Below, one piece after another: positions 1 through 4,948 of a DNA stretch of 6,064 bases. Both the position numbers and the translations under genes were made by a program. Under the pieces are notes generated by a model that was not told the DNA's origin, searched no databases, and saw only the letters and a list, made by a program, of their open reading frames with translations. Within the stretch, counting starts at the first letter, position 1. Each line of letters begins with the position of its first letter. Source of the DNA: an uncultured Victivallales bacterium. GTDB taxonomy: Bacteria > Verrucomicrobiota > Lentisphaeria > Oligosphaerales > JAFGRS01. The DNA lies in NCBI GenBank assembly GCA_903834675.1, contig CAILKC010000614.1, positions 1-6,064 of the forward strand. Direction: 5' to 3'.

Positions 1-16
1 GGTCTCCGCCGTCTCT

Positions 17-77
17 GGGGATACCGCGAACCTGCCCGGAACGGGCTTGGCATCGCGGGCTCCAGGGCCAGACGCGG
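17..77 (+). repeat. Repeat unit copy 1 (61 bp)
   Basis: Identical over 61 bases to 220-280. The inner hairpin GCCCG-GAA-CGGGC is at 34-46. The outer arms are CCGCGA (24-29) and TCGCGG (53-58). Confidence 0.9.
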
Positions 78-82
78 TTCCA

Positions 83-134
83 TTCCGGTTCGCCCGGAAC
101 GTGGCGGACCGCCTGGAGGTCGGCGGTCTCCGCC
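83..134. repeat. Three short hairpins between repeat units
   Basis: Three perfect inverted repeats follow one another: TTCCGG/CCGGAA with a 5-base loop (83-99), GGCGG-A-CCGCC (103-113) and GGCGG-TCT-CCGCC (122-134). The last two can also pair with each other, so alternative folds are possible. No U-run follows any of them, so they do not look like classical intrinsic terminators. Confidence 0.7.
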
Positions 135-152
135 GTACGTGGGGATACCGCG
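125..152 (+). repeat. Truncated repeat unit with its leader
   Basis: The leader GGTCTCCGCCGT (125-136), a 4-base gap and the first 12 bases of the unit (GGGGATACCGCG, 141-152) repeat the arrangement at 1-28. The unit then breaks off into CCAGTGCCAGT, and a nearly full unit begins at 164. Confidence 0.75.
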
Positions 153-163
153 CCAGTGCCAGT

Positions 164-217
164 GGGGATACCGCGAACCTGCCCGGAACGGGCCTGGCAT
201 CGCGGGCTGCAGGGCCA
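164..217 (+). repeat. Repeat unit copy 2 (54 bp, two mismatches)
   Basis: Matches copies 1 and 3 over 54 bases except for a T-to-C change just after the inner stem and a C-to-G change near the end. Both hairpin stems are intact, as expected if the structure matters, although two differences are too few to prove selection. Confidence 0.88.
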
Positions 218-219
218 CA

Positions 220-280
220 GGGGATACCGCGAACCTGCCCGGAACGGGCTTGGCATCGCGGGCTCCAGGGCCAGACGCGG
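220..280 (+). repeat. Repeat unit copy 3 (61 bp)
   Basis: Identical to 17-77. It begins two bases after copy 2 ends, so copies 2 and 3 are essentially in tandem, whereas copy 1 lies about 147 bases from copy 2. Confidence 0.9.
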
Positions 281-300
281 GGGGTTCTGCAAGAGCCTCT

Positions 301-3150
301 CTACTCCAGCGTCACGGCTCCCGCCCGGTCGAGTTCCCAGGTTGAGCCGGTGCCGAACCACTGAATCCACTCGCTGGTGTCGGCCCGGTGCAGGCCCAGG
401 TTGAAGTCGAGCTTGAGGCCGGGGCGGAGCCCGATGCCGACGGCGGCGAGGGGGATGGCCCACTCCGCCGTCCATTCTCTCTCGCCGCTGCGGGCGGCGA
501 AGCGGACCTCGCCGCCCAGCTTGGCGGCGGACTCCGCCGGGGCGCCGGCGGTGGTCACGCTTGCGCAGGTGCCGTTCGGGAAGCCCTGCACGACGTAGGT
601 CGGGCCGGCCGGCCCACTCCGGAAGCAGACTTCCGCGCCATCGCTCTCGCCCCAGTTCGTGCCCGCTGCGATCTTTGCGGCCGCCGAGACGGGGACGGTC
701 AGCGCGATGTACAGGCAGGTGTCGTCGTGGCCAAGCCGGAGGATGCACGGCGGACCGGCAATGGGTGTGCCCCCGGGCGTCTGGTTCAGCGTCAGCCCGC
801 TCTCCGGCCATTCGTTTGCGGCGAGCGCGCCATCGACGGTCGGCGGCACGGCTAGGCGTGGCACTACCGCCTGCGGCGCGACCGGCGGTGGCGGTGGCTC
901 GGGCCAGGGAATGGGCGCTGGCGACTCGGAAGCGAACGGTCGCTCCCGGGCGCCAGGCGCCTCGACAATCGGCCACGAGGCACGCAGCGGGTGTGTGTAG
1001 GGGCCGATCTTTTCGACCGGGATCGGCTGAAACCCGAGCCGCAGCGCGGGCGATTCGGGCCGCAGGCGGTAGTCGTCCTGGTCCGGGTCGACGAACCGGG
1101 GATCGGCGAGGACCGAGTGCATGTCGCTGCCCTGCTTCTGCCACTCCTCCCACTGCTGCGCGGGAGGAATCCCGGGCAGGTTGAGGCGGAGCGCGGCGCC
1201 GTCGTGCCAGATCAGGTTGTAGTCACACTCGTTCTGGTCCGGGAGGTAGTTGTTGGCCTGGTAGAGATTCACCTGCGGCTCACGGTAGCAGATGATGTTG
1301 CGCACGAACCGATTGCCGCCCATCGGGCCGTCCGTCTCGGGGTTCAGCGCCGCGAACTTCGCATAGTGGCTGCGGTAGACCGCGCTGTCCTTGTACTTCT
1401 CGTAGGTCTTGCGCATATCGGGTTCGAGCGTGTTCGGCGGCTTCGGCCCGGACCAGGTCATCTGCTGTTTACCGCAGTCGACGAAGATGTTGTTCTCGAT
1501 CGTGTGGTCGCGGCCGCCGTGAACGTGCGCGCCGCCCAGGACGGTGCGGGCGACGATGTTGCCGTAGACGGTCGCTTCGCAGATGGCATCATCCAGGTAG
1601 ATGCCCCAGGAATAGCGCGGGCACTCCCACCGGCCTTCGTTGCGGCCGAAACCGAGGATGTCGGTGAGGAAATTATGACGTATGATCAGCCCGCGGCGCA
1701 TCCAGCCTTCCTGGCCGGCGCAGACGTAGATGCCGCCAGTGTCCTCGCTGTCGAGGTTGGCGTGGCGGATGCGGTTGAACTCGATGAGGTTGTCGTTGCC
1801 GCCGCCAAAGATGCCGCAGCGCGCCGTGTCGTGGATCAGGTTGTGTGCCACGCGGTTGCCGACCCCGCCAAGCCCCACGCCGCAGCCGTGTCCGTTGATC
1901 AAGCCGGTGTGATGGATGTAGTTGTTCTCAACGTTATGCCCGGCTGGGGTCAGGGTCTTGGTGTCGCCGCCAGAGACCTGGATGCCGAAGTTGCCGACGT
2001 CGAAGATGTCATTGCCGAAGGCGCCGTTGGCCGTACCGTTGCGTATCTCGATGCCGGCGCTCCAGTCGCTGCGGCCACCGATATTGCGGATCGTGCAGGC
2101 TACGACCCAGCAGTTCTTCGCGTTGCGCAGCAGCACCCCCGAGCCCTCGCAGCACTCGATGGCCAGGCCGCGGAGGGTGACGTGTTCCGCGCCCTCCAGC
2201 ACGATCACGTTCTCGGTGAGCGGCGCCCGGATGACAGCGTTGTCGAGGGGCGTCGGCGGCCAGAGGTACAGCATCCCGGTGCGGGGGTCCAGGAACCACT
2301 CGCCGGGCGCGTCGAGTTCCTCAAACTGGTTGCGGACATAGTAGCGGTCGAAGGGACGCATCTCGTAGCTTACGTCCTTGGTGAGGGTGAGGGTCCGTGC
2401 TTCCCGGTCGAAGGCGCCGATCGGCACGATGCAGTTGCCCCAGTTGTAGCGCGGATAGATGTTGATCTCACCGTCCTCCGGGTGGGCCCAGGTGCGGAGG
2501 TCTTCAGGGCGGAGGCGGAGGACCCGTTTGGTCTCCTGCTCGGGCGGCGGCTTCTGGTACATGGAGGCGGGCTTGCCGTCCGAGAAGGCCCAGCCGCCGG
2601 TACGCGGCCGGGCCGGGTCGAGGTTCGGGTAGCGCGCCGGGGTCAGCCGTTGACCGTCGAGGTAGAGTTGCCGGAAGCGGACGCCCGTGAAGCCTTGCGT
2701 TCTCACATCTGCCTGCAAGATACTGTCCTTGAATGGCTTGAAGCCGCTGATGCGGGTGCCGCCGAACAGCCTCGGCTGCTCTCCCGGGAAGGCGCGGTAA
2801 GTGATCGGGGCGTCGGCGCTCCCCGAATCCTCGGCCGTGAGTTGGAACGGCCGGGTCAGCCCGTACTCGCCAGCGCGGATGAGCACGGCGGCGCCAGCGC
2901 TGAGCGTTCCCGCCTTACGGCGTTGGCGCAGTTCGTCGCGGGCGCGTTCGAGCGTGGCGAACGGTCCATCGGTGCGCCCCGCGTTCGGTTCGGCGAGCAC
3001 GCCGGACCAGGCGTCGTTGCCAGCCGGCGCGACGTAGAGCACCAGTGCGGGCAGCGTGTCGGGGTCCGCCGGCGTGGGGAAGGGGGCCTCGGCGCGAGTT
3101 GTGGCGGCGGCACAGGCCAGAGCCAGCACGCAAGCCATGGGCAGTCTCAT
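301..3150 (-). CDS. Secreted right-handed beta-helix protein (possible GH141-like glycosidase) with C-terminal CBM9-like module
   Basis: A 949-aa exported protein. I chose the ATG at 3150 because AAGGA lies 9 bases upstream (3160-3164) and the protein then opens with a Sec signal peptide, with likely cleavage near A20; the in-frame TTG at 3171 adds only seven residues. Seen in order: an entry motif LYVAPAGNDAW (about 38-48), GPFATLERARDELR (62-75), YLDGQRLTPARYPNLD (about 163-178), a FLDPRTGMLYLWPP hairpin (about 286-299), then parallel beta-helix coils rich in N-x-I/F and G-I turns (about 313-560). Acidic motifs SEDTGGIYV (468-476) and GIYLDD (516-521) are possible active-site strands. DPRFVDPDQDDYRL (683 onward) closes the helix, a proline-rich linker follows (about 744-758), and VDGALAANEWP (772-782) opens a domain resembling CBM9/DOMON-type sugar-binding modules. 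Known: this architecture is common in secreted plant- and algal-polysaccharide enzymes, including GH141. Inferred: the exact family and substrate. It is transcribed divergently from the cassette to its right. Confidence 0.88.
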   Translation of the reverse strand: MRLPMACVLALACAAATTRAEAPFPTPADPDTLPALVLYVAPAGNDAWSGVLAEPNAGRTDGPFATLERARDELRQRRKAGTLSAGAAVLIRAGEYGLTRPFQLTAEDSGSADAPITYRAFPGEQPRLFGGTRISGFKPFKDSILQADVRTQGFTGVRFRQLYLDGQRLTPARYPNLDPARPRTGGWAFSDGKPASMYQKPPPEQETKRVLRLRPEDLRTWAHPEDGEINIYPRYNWGNCIVPIGAFDREARTLTLTKDVSYEMRPFDRYYVRNQFEELDAPGEWFLDPRTGMLYLWPPTPLDNAVIRAPLTENVIVLEGAEHVTLRGLAIECCEGSGVLLRNAKNCWVVACTIRNIGGRSDWSAGIEIRNGTANGAFGNDIFDVGNFGIQVSGGDTKTLTPAGHNVENNYIHHTGLINGHGCGVGLGGVGNRVAHNLIHDTARCGIFGGGNDNLIEFNRIRHANLDSEDTGGIYVCAGQEGWMRRGLIIRHNFLTDILGFGRNEGRWECPRYSWGIYLDDAICEATVYGNIVARTVLGGAHVHGGRDHTIENNIFVDCGKQQMTWSGPKPPNTLEPDMRKTYEKYKDSAVYRSHYAKFAALNPETDGPMGGNRFVRNIICYREPQVNLYQANNYLPDQNECDYNLIWHDGAALRLNLPGIPPAQQWEEWQKQGSDMHSVLADPRFVDPDQDDYRLRPESPALRLGFQPIPVEKIGPYTHPLRASWPIVEAPGARERPFASESPAPIPWPEPPPPPVAPQAVVPRLAVPPTVDGALAANEWPESGLTLNQTPGGTPIAGPPCILRLGHDDTCLYIALTVPVSAAAKIAAGTNWGESDGAEVCFRSGPAGPTYVVQGFPNGTCASVTTAGAPAESAAKLGGEVRFAARSGEREWTAEWAIPLAAVGIGLRPGLKLDFNLGLHRADTSEWIQWFGTGSTWELDRAGAVTLE

Positions 3151-3159
3151 GAGGATTAT

Positions 3160-3164
3160 TCCTT
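3160..3164 (-). promoter_or_regulatory. Ribosome binding site of the minus-strand beta-helix gene
   Basis: AAGGA on the minus strand, nine bases upstream of the ATG at 3150. This spacing favours that ATG over the upstream TTG at 3171. Confidence 0.6.
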
Positions 3165-3197
3165 GCAGCAAACGTGATGGCTCGGGTCACAGGGGCC

Positions 3198-3210
3198 AGA
3201 GTTCAACTCT
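3198..3210. promoter_or_regulatory. Palindrome AGAGTT-C-AACTCT, possible operator
   Basis: Perfect 6-base arms around one central base, in a locally less GC-rich spot 48 bases upstream of the leftward start codon. The size and position suit a repressor or activator site for the leftward beta-helix gene, but no matching regulator gene is in the window. Confidence 0.35.
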
Positions 3211-3223
3211 AAACGGTGGAGAC

Positions 3224-3239
3224 CCGGATCGCCATCCGG
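3224..3239. repeat. Short inverted repeat CCGGAT-CGCC-ATCCGG
   Basis: A perfect 6-bp stem with a 4-base loop in the divergent spacer. It may form a hairpin in the leftward leader RNA or be a protein-binding site. A 12-base perfect palindrome CCGCCGCGGCGG follows at 3261-3272. Confidence 0.4.
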
Positions 3240-3325
3240 CGACCTTGTACGTAGTAGAGTCCGCCGCGGCGGGTTAGCCGGTTTTGCGCCCCCCATGGAG
3301 GCCGCCAGTCCGCCGGTCAGCGCGG

Positions 3326-3354
3326 TTGACAGGGCTGGCGCCCGGCCATACTGT
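3326..3354 (+). promoter_or_regulatory. Candidate sigma70-type promoter for the SUMF1-fold gene
   Basis: A perfect TTGACA (3326-3331) is followed by 17 bases and then TACTGT (3349-3354), which keeps the second A and final T of the -10 consensus. Transcription would start near 3361 and give a leader of about 44 bases. The inverted pair TGACAG (3327-3332) and CTGTCA (3351-3356) overlaps both boxes, so a dimeric repressor could bind here. The -10 match is only 3 of 6. Confidence 0.45.
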
Positions 3355-3390
3355 CAGGGCATCATGCGAGCCGAACCCGGGTCGCGGCAC

Positions 3391-3397
3391 AGGGGAG
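3391..3397 (+). promoter_or_regulatory. Ribosome binding site of the SUMF1-fold gene
   Basis: AGGGGAG ends seven bases before the ATG at 3405, a good Shine-Dalgarno position. It supports this start, which also gives a clean signal peptide. Confidence 0.6.
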
Positions 3398-3404
3398 AGC
3401 GGAG

Positions 3405-3980
3405 ATGCGCAGGACCATTGCCTACCTTGTCTTCTGCCTCAGTTTCGGCGCCTGGTTGCAGGCCGCCGATCCGGTGATCTCCAACATCCAGGCGCGGCAG
3501 CGCGCCGACACCGCTTTGTCCGTTCTGTCCGATCCGGCCTACAAGACCACGAAGATCGTGCTGCGGCGCCTGCCCGGCACCACCACGGCGCTTAACAACG
3601 GGACGAATCTGGCCTCGATCTACCAGGATGCGAACATGGATCTGGTCGGCCGCAACGGGTACAATGGCGGCTCGGGGTACCGTTCGGGTGCGGGCCTGGC
3701 GAACGGTTCGGCGGCGGCGGGCACTTACCTGGCCAATGCCTGGGGGCTCTATGATATGCACGGCAACGTCTGGGAGTGGTGTCTGGATTGGTATGGACCA
3801 TATCCCGGCACGGTGTCGGACCCGTGCGGCCTGTCGTCGGGCTCGGACCGCGTGCTCCGGGGCGGCAGTTGGCTCGACCGCGCCTACGGCTGCCGTGCGG
3901 CGTACCGCCACAGGGACTCCCCGGTCAACCGCGACTACGACTTCGGTTTCCGGCTCTGCTGCGCGGTCCCAGGTCAGTAA
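3405..3980 (+). CDS. Secreted SUMF1/FGE-fold (C-type-lectin-like) protein, internally shortened, DGR target-like
   Basis: A 191-aa protein with a Sec signal peptide (about 1-20, cleavage before ADP). Residues 22-36 resemble the N-terminal lead of secreted SUMF1-domain proteins in PVC-type bacteria. From about residue 57 the C-terminal half of the formylglycine-generating-enzyme fold is clear: [11 protein letters not shown] (58-68), [11 protein letters not shown] (73-83), [19 protein letters not shown] (113-131), RVLRGGSW (149-156) and a closing GFRL (181-184). The N-terminal half of the fold, including the usual MG and P-T-E-x-E-W-E-Y motifs, is absent, and the two halves are joined around residues 37-60. 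This is roughly 100-150 residues less than I would expect. The catalytic cysteines of true FGE are not at the corresponding places (D158 where the first would lie), so this is probably a binding domain and not an oxidase. Residues 157-180 look like a DGR variable region. A four-helix gene follows after 115 bases. It could also be a decayed paralogue. Confidence 0.8.
   Translation: MRRTIAYLVFCLSFGAWLQAADPVISNIQARQRADTALSVLSDPAYKTTKIVLRRLPGTTTALNNGTNLASIYQDANMDLVGRNGYNGGSGYRSGAGLANGSAAAGTYLANAWGLYDMHGNVWEWCLDWYGPYPGTVSDPCGLSSGSDRVLRGGSWLDRAYGCRAAYRHRDSPVNRDYDFGFRLCCAVPGQ
3514..3531 (-). repeat. Two inverted units of the 9-bp repeat inside the SUMF1-fold gene
   Basis: CTTTGTCCG and TTCTGTCCG are consecutive 9-base units. 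Fourteen bases (3518-3531) are the exact reverse complement of bases 4027-4040 in array A and 4116-4129 in array B. They encode about ALSVLS (37-42), which lies at the join between the N-terminal lead and the surviving C-terminal half of the fold. Confidence 0.6.
3846..3965 (+). other. Candidate DGR variable region at the 3' end of the SUMF1-fold gene
   Basis: The boundaries are approximate. Between fixed RGGSW and GFRL, the positions that usually vary in DGR lectin-fold targets are L157, D158, R159, Y161, G162, Y167, H169, R170, D171, S172, V174, N175, D177, Y178, D179 and F180. Their codons are CTC, GAC, CGC, TAC, GGC, TAC, CAC, AGG, GAC, TCC, GTC, AAC, GAC, TAC, GAC and TTC. Fifteen of the sixteen end in C and can be derived from AAC by changing only the adenines. 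The interleaved fixed residues (A160, C163, R164, A165, A166, R168, P173, R176) use codons without adenine, except for none that I can see. High GC3 alone also favours C-ending codons, so this is suggestive and not proof. No template repeat is in the window. Confidence 0.5.
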
Positions 3981-4015
3981 GGGTTCAGCCGCTCCGGTTT
4001 CCTGGGGAGGAGAAG

Positions 4016-4051
4016 AACGGACGAAACGGACAGAACGGACGGAACGGACAG
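4016..4051 (+). repeat. 9-bp repeat array A (AACGGACNN x4)
   Basis: Four consecutive 9-base units: AACGGACGA, AACGGACAG, AACGGACGG, AACGGACAG. They lie between the SUMF1-fold stop and the four-helix start. The arrays near the start and end of the four-helix gene share this unit. Confidence 0.85.
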
Positions 4052-4083
4052 AGGGGGAGGCGAGGCGTGCCCGCTGGCGGGCC

Positions 4084-4095
4084 GGGGAGGAGGGG
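4084..4095 (+). promoter_or_regulatory. Purine-rich ribosome binding site of the four-helix gene
   Basis: GGGGAGGAGGGG lies directly before the ATG at 4096, with GGAGG ending five bases upstream. A second in-frame ATG at 4102 would have 11 bases of spacing. This is the only strong Shine-Dalgarno in front of the frame, so it decides the start. Confidence 0.55.
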
Positions 4096-4896
4096 ATGCA
4101 GATGGGCAGAGAGAACGGACAGAACGGACCCAACGGACCCAACGGACCCAACGGACCCAACGGACCCGACGGGCGGAGGGGGGAGGCCGGGGCTCGGCCG
4201 CGGGGGGGAAAGGCTTTGTCGTCTCCGGCGGCGGAGCGGGTGTTTGGCGTGCATGGCGGCTACCGGGGGTTGGTGGCTTACCGGGTCTCGGAGATGCTCT
4301 ATGATTACACCTGCCGCTTCTGCGACCGCTACATCCCCAGGAGCGACCGACACCACGATCAGATGGTGCAAGCCGCGCGCAGCGGCTACCAGAATATCGG
4401 CGAGGGTAGTGAGGACAGCGCCACCAGCAAGAAGCCGGAGATGAACCTGACGAACGTGGCGAAATCGAGCCTGGGCGAGCTGCTGAAGGACTATCAGAAG
4501 TACCTGACGCGCCGTGGCTTGCCACTGTGGCAGGCCGGCGAGGCGCTTTTTGAAGAAGCCCGCGCGCTGCGGCCAGCAACCGTCGAAGCCGCCGCGGCCT
4601 GGGTGAACCGCAGCCCGCGCCAGGGAACGCTCGAGGAACGCGCCGCTAGCCTCGGCGCTATCCTGGCCGCCCAGGCGCACTATCTGACCGAGCGCCTGCT
4701 TGACCGCCAGGCTCAGGACTTCGAAGTCGGCGGCGGCTTCGCGGAGCGCCTGCACCAGGCGCGCTCCGCCGCCCGGGTGGCGGGGTCGGTTTCGTCCGTT
4801 TCGTCCGTTTCGTCCGTTTCCCCGGGCGGCAGGGGGCAGGCAGGGGGAACCGGAAGAACAGGCAGAACGGACAGAACGGGCCAAACGGTGGCGTGA
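4096..4896 (+). CDS. Four-helix-bundle protein with suffix domain (23S-IVS/Avd-like family)
   Basis: A 266-aa protein. Residues 7-26 are low-complexity NGQ/NGP tripeptides written by a 9-base DNA repeat. The conserved part starts at GGYRGL (54-59). Helical blocks follow with LVAYRVSEMLYDYTCRFCDRY (59-79), the signature QMVQAARSGYQNIGEGSE (89-106), and LTNVAKSSLGELLKDYQKYL (118-137). This matches the family of four-helix proteins first known from 23S rRNA intervening sequences (TIGR02436/PF05635-like). Residues about 142-227 fit the C-terminal extension called the four helix bundle suffix domain, with AHYLTERLLDRQ (194-205) and GGGFAERLHQAR (212-223). The tail 231-266 is again repeat-coded (SVS, TGRTDR). 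DGR Avd proteins share this fold, and the gene sits where avd often sits, just downstream of a variable-region gene. Nucleic-acid binding is inferred from Avd; no catalytic motif is visible. The true start could be nearer residue 50 if the repeat leader is untranslated. Confidence 0.8.
   Translation: MQMGRENGQNGPNGPNGPNGPNGPDGRRGEAGARPRGGKALSSPAAERVFGVHGGYRGLVAYRVSEMLYDYTCRFCDRYIPRSDRHHDQMVQAARSGYQNIGEGSEDSATSKKPEMNLTNVAKSSLGELLKDYQKYLTRRGLPLWQAGEALFEEARALRPATVEAAAAWVNRSPRQGTLEERAASLGAILAAQAHYLTERLLDRQAQDFEVGGGFAERLHQARSAARVAGSVSSVSSVSSVSPGGRGQAGGTGRTGRTDRTGQTVA
4114..4173 (+). repeat. 9-bp repeat array B (AACGGACCC x5), in-frame
   Basis: AACGGACAG followed by five perfect AACGGACCC units (4123-4167) and a decayed GACGGG. 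The period is a multiple of three, and the frame reads N-G-Q then N-G-P five times in the four-helix protein. A perfect tandem of this kind is prone to copy-number change, which would lengthen or shorten the protein without a frameshift. Confidence 0.9.
4787..4819 (-). repeat. 9-bp repeat array C, inverted orientation
   Basis: Three TTTCGTCCG units (4790-4816) plus edges. The reverse complement reads AACGGACGA-type units, as in array A, so this array is an inverted partner of the left-hand array across the four-helix gene. In frame it encodes the S-V-S repeats near the C-terminus. Confidence 0.88.
4857..4888 (+). repeat. 9-bp repeat array D (direct orientation)
   Basis: Degenerate units AACAGGCAG, AACGGACAG, AACGGGCCA and AACGG. 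They encode the last residues of the four-helix protein up to its TGA at 4894 and end eight bases before the stop's last base. Confidence 0.8.
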
Positions 4897-4933
4897 TTTC
4901 GGTGGTGGCGGCGATTTCTTCAGAGCTTCTTAC

Positions 4934-4942
4934 AGGAAAGGG
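4934..4942 (+). promoter_or_regulatory. Ribosome binding site of the second beta-helix gene
   Basis: AGGAAAGGG ends six bases before the ATG at 4949. It lies in the 52-base gap after the four-helix stop. No terminator is visible in that gap, so co-transcription is possible. Confidence 0.6.
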
Positions 4943-4948
4943 ACTGAG

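Larger units (their letters stand above)
1..280. repeat. Palindrome-rich non-coding repeat array (REP-like)
   Basis: No credible gene lies in the first 300 bases. The stretch is made of imperfect copies of one repeat unit that begins GGGGATACCGCGAACC. Each full copy can fold: outer arms CCGCGA/TCGCGG enclose an inner perfect stem GCCCG-GAA-CGGGC. The bases between copies contain more short perfect hairpins. A 12-base leader GGTCTCCGCCGT occurs at 1-12 and again at 125-136, in both cases four bases before a unit. The array ends 20 bases beyond the stop codon of the minus-strand beta-helix gene. It could act as a 3'-end or mRNA-stability element or be a dispersed REP/MITE-like sequence. That function is inference; the repeats and hairpins are seen directly. 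Confidence 0.85.
3151..3404. other. Divergent intergenic region
   Basis: These 254 bases separate the starts of two divergent genes, so promoters for both should lie here. It contains three short palindromes at 3198-3210, 3224-3239 and 3261-3272, and a good rightward -35/-10 pair. I see no convincing -10 box for the leftward gene and no RNA gene. Confidence 0.7.

Noticed and set aside
1..280. CRISPR array
   Set aside because: Units are 54-61 bases, unevenly spaced (2 and about 90-150 bases), internally palindromic, and have no regular unique spacers or cas genes nearby.
3151..3171. TTG at 3171 as the start of the minus-strand beta-helix gene
   Set aside because: The added seven residues overlap the ribosome binding site of the ATG at 3150, which has good spacing and begins a standard signal peptide.
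991..3177. A 728-codon open frame on the plus strand opposite the beta-helix gene
   Set aside because: It mirrors the GC-rich third positions of the real minus-strand gene, has V/A/D/R-rich composition, no recognisable domain and no ribosome binding site. The minus-strand frame has a signal peptide and clear beta-helix motifs.
3981..4015. Hairpin or mutagenic-homology-initiation structure just downstream of the putative variable region
   Set aside because: Only a weak CTCC/GGAG pairing can be drawn, not enough to call the cruciform seen after some DGR variable regions.
3628..4095. Upstream extension of the four-helix frame to 3628
   Set aside because: That part overlaps the SUMF1-fold gene in another frame, translates to arginine/threonine-rich shadow sequence and has no ribosome binding site. 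The ATG at 4096 follows a strong Shine-Dalgarno.
3985..4884. A 299-codon minus-strand frame opposite the four-helix gene
   Set aside because: Its repeats (SVG, CPF) are just the 9-bp DNA arrays read backwards, and it shows no domain. The plus frame carries the four-helix signature.
4897..4948. DGR template repeat after the four-helix gene, where it often lies
   Set aside because: The gap is only 52 bases and contains no AAC-rich stretch and no similarity to 3846-3965. I also saw no such template elsewhere in the window.
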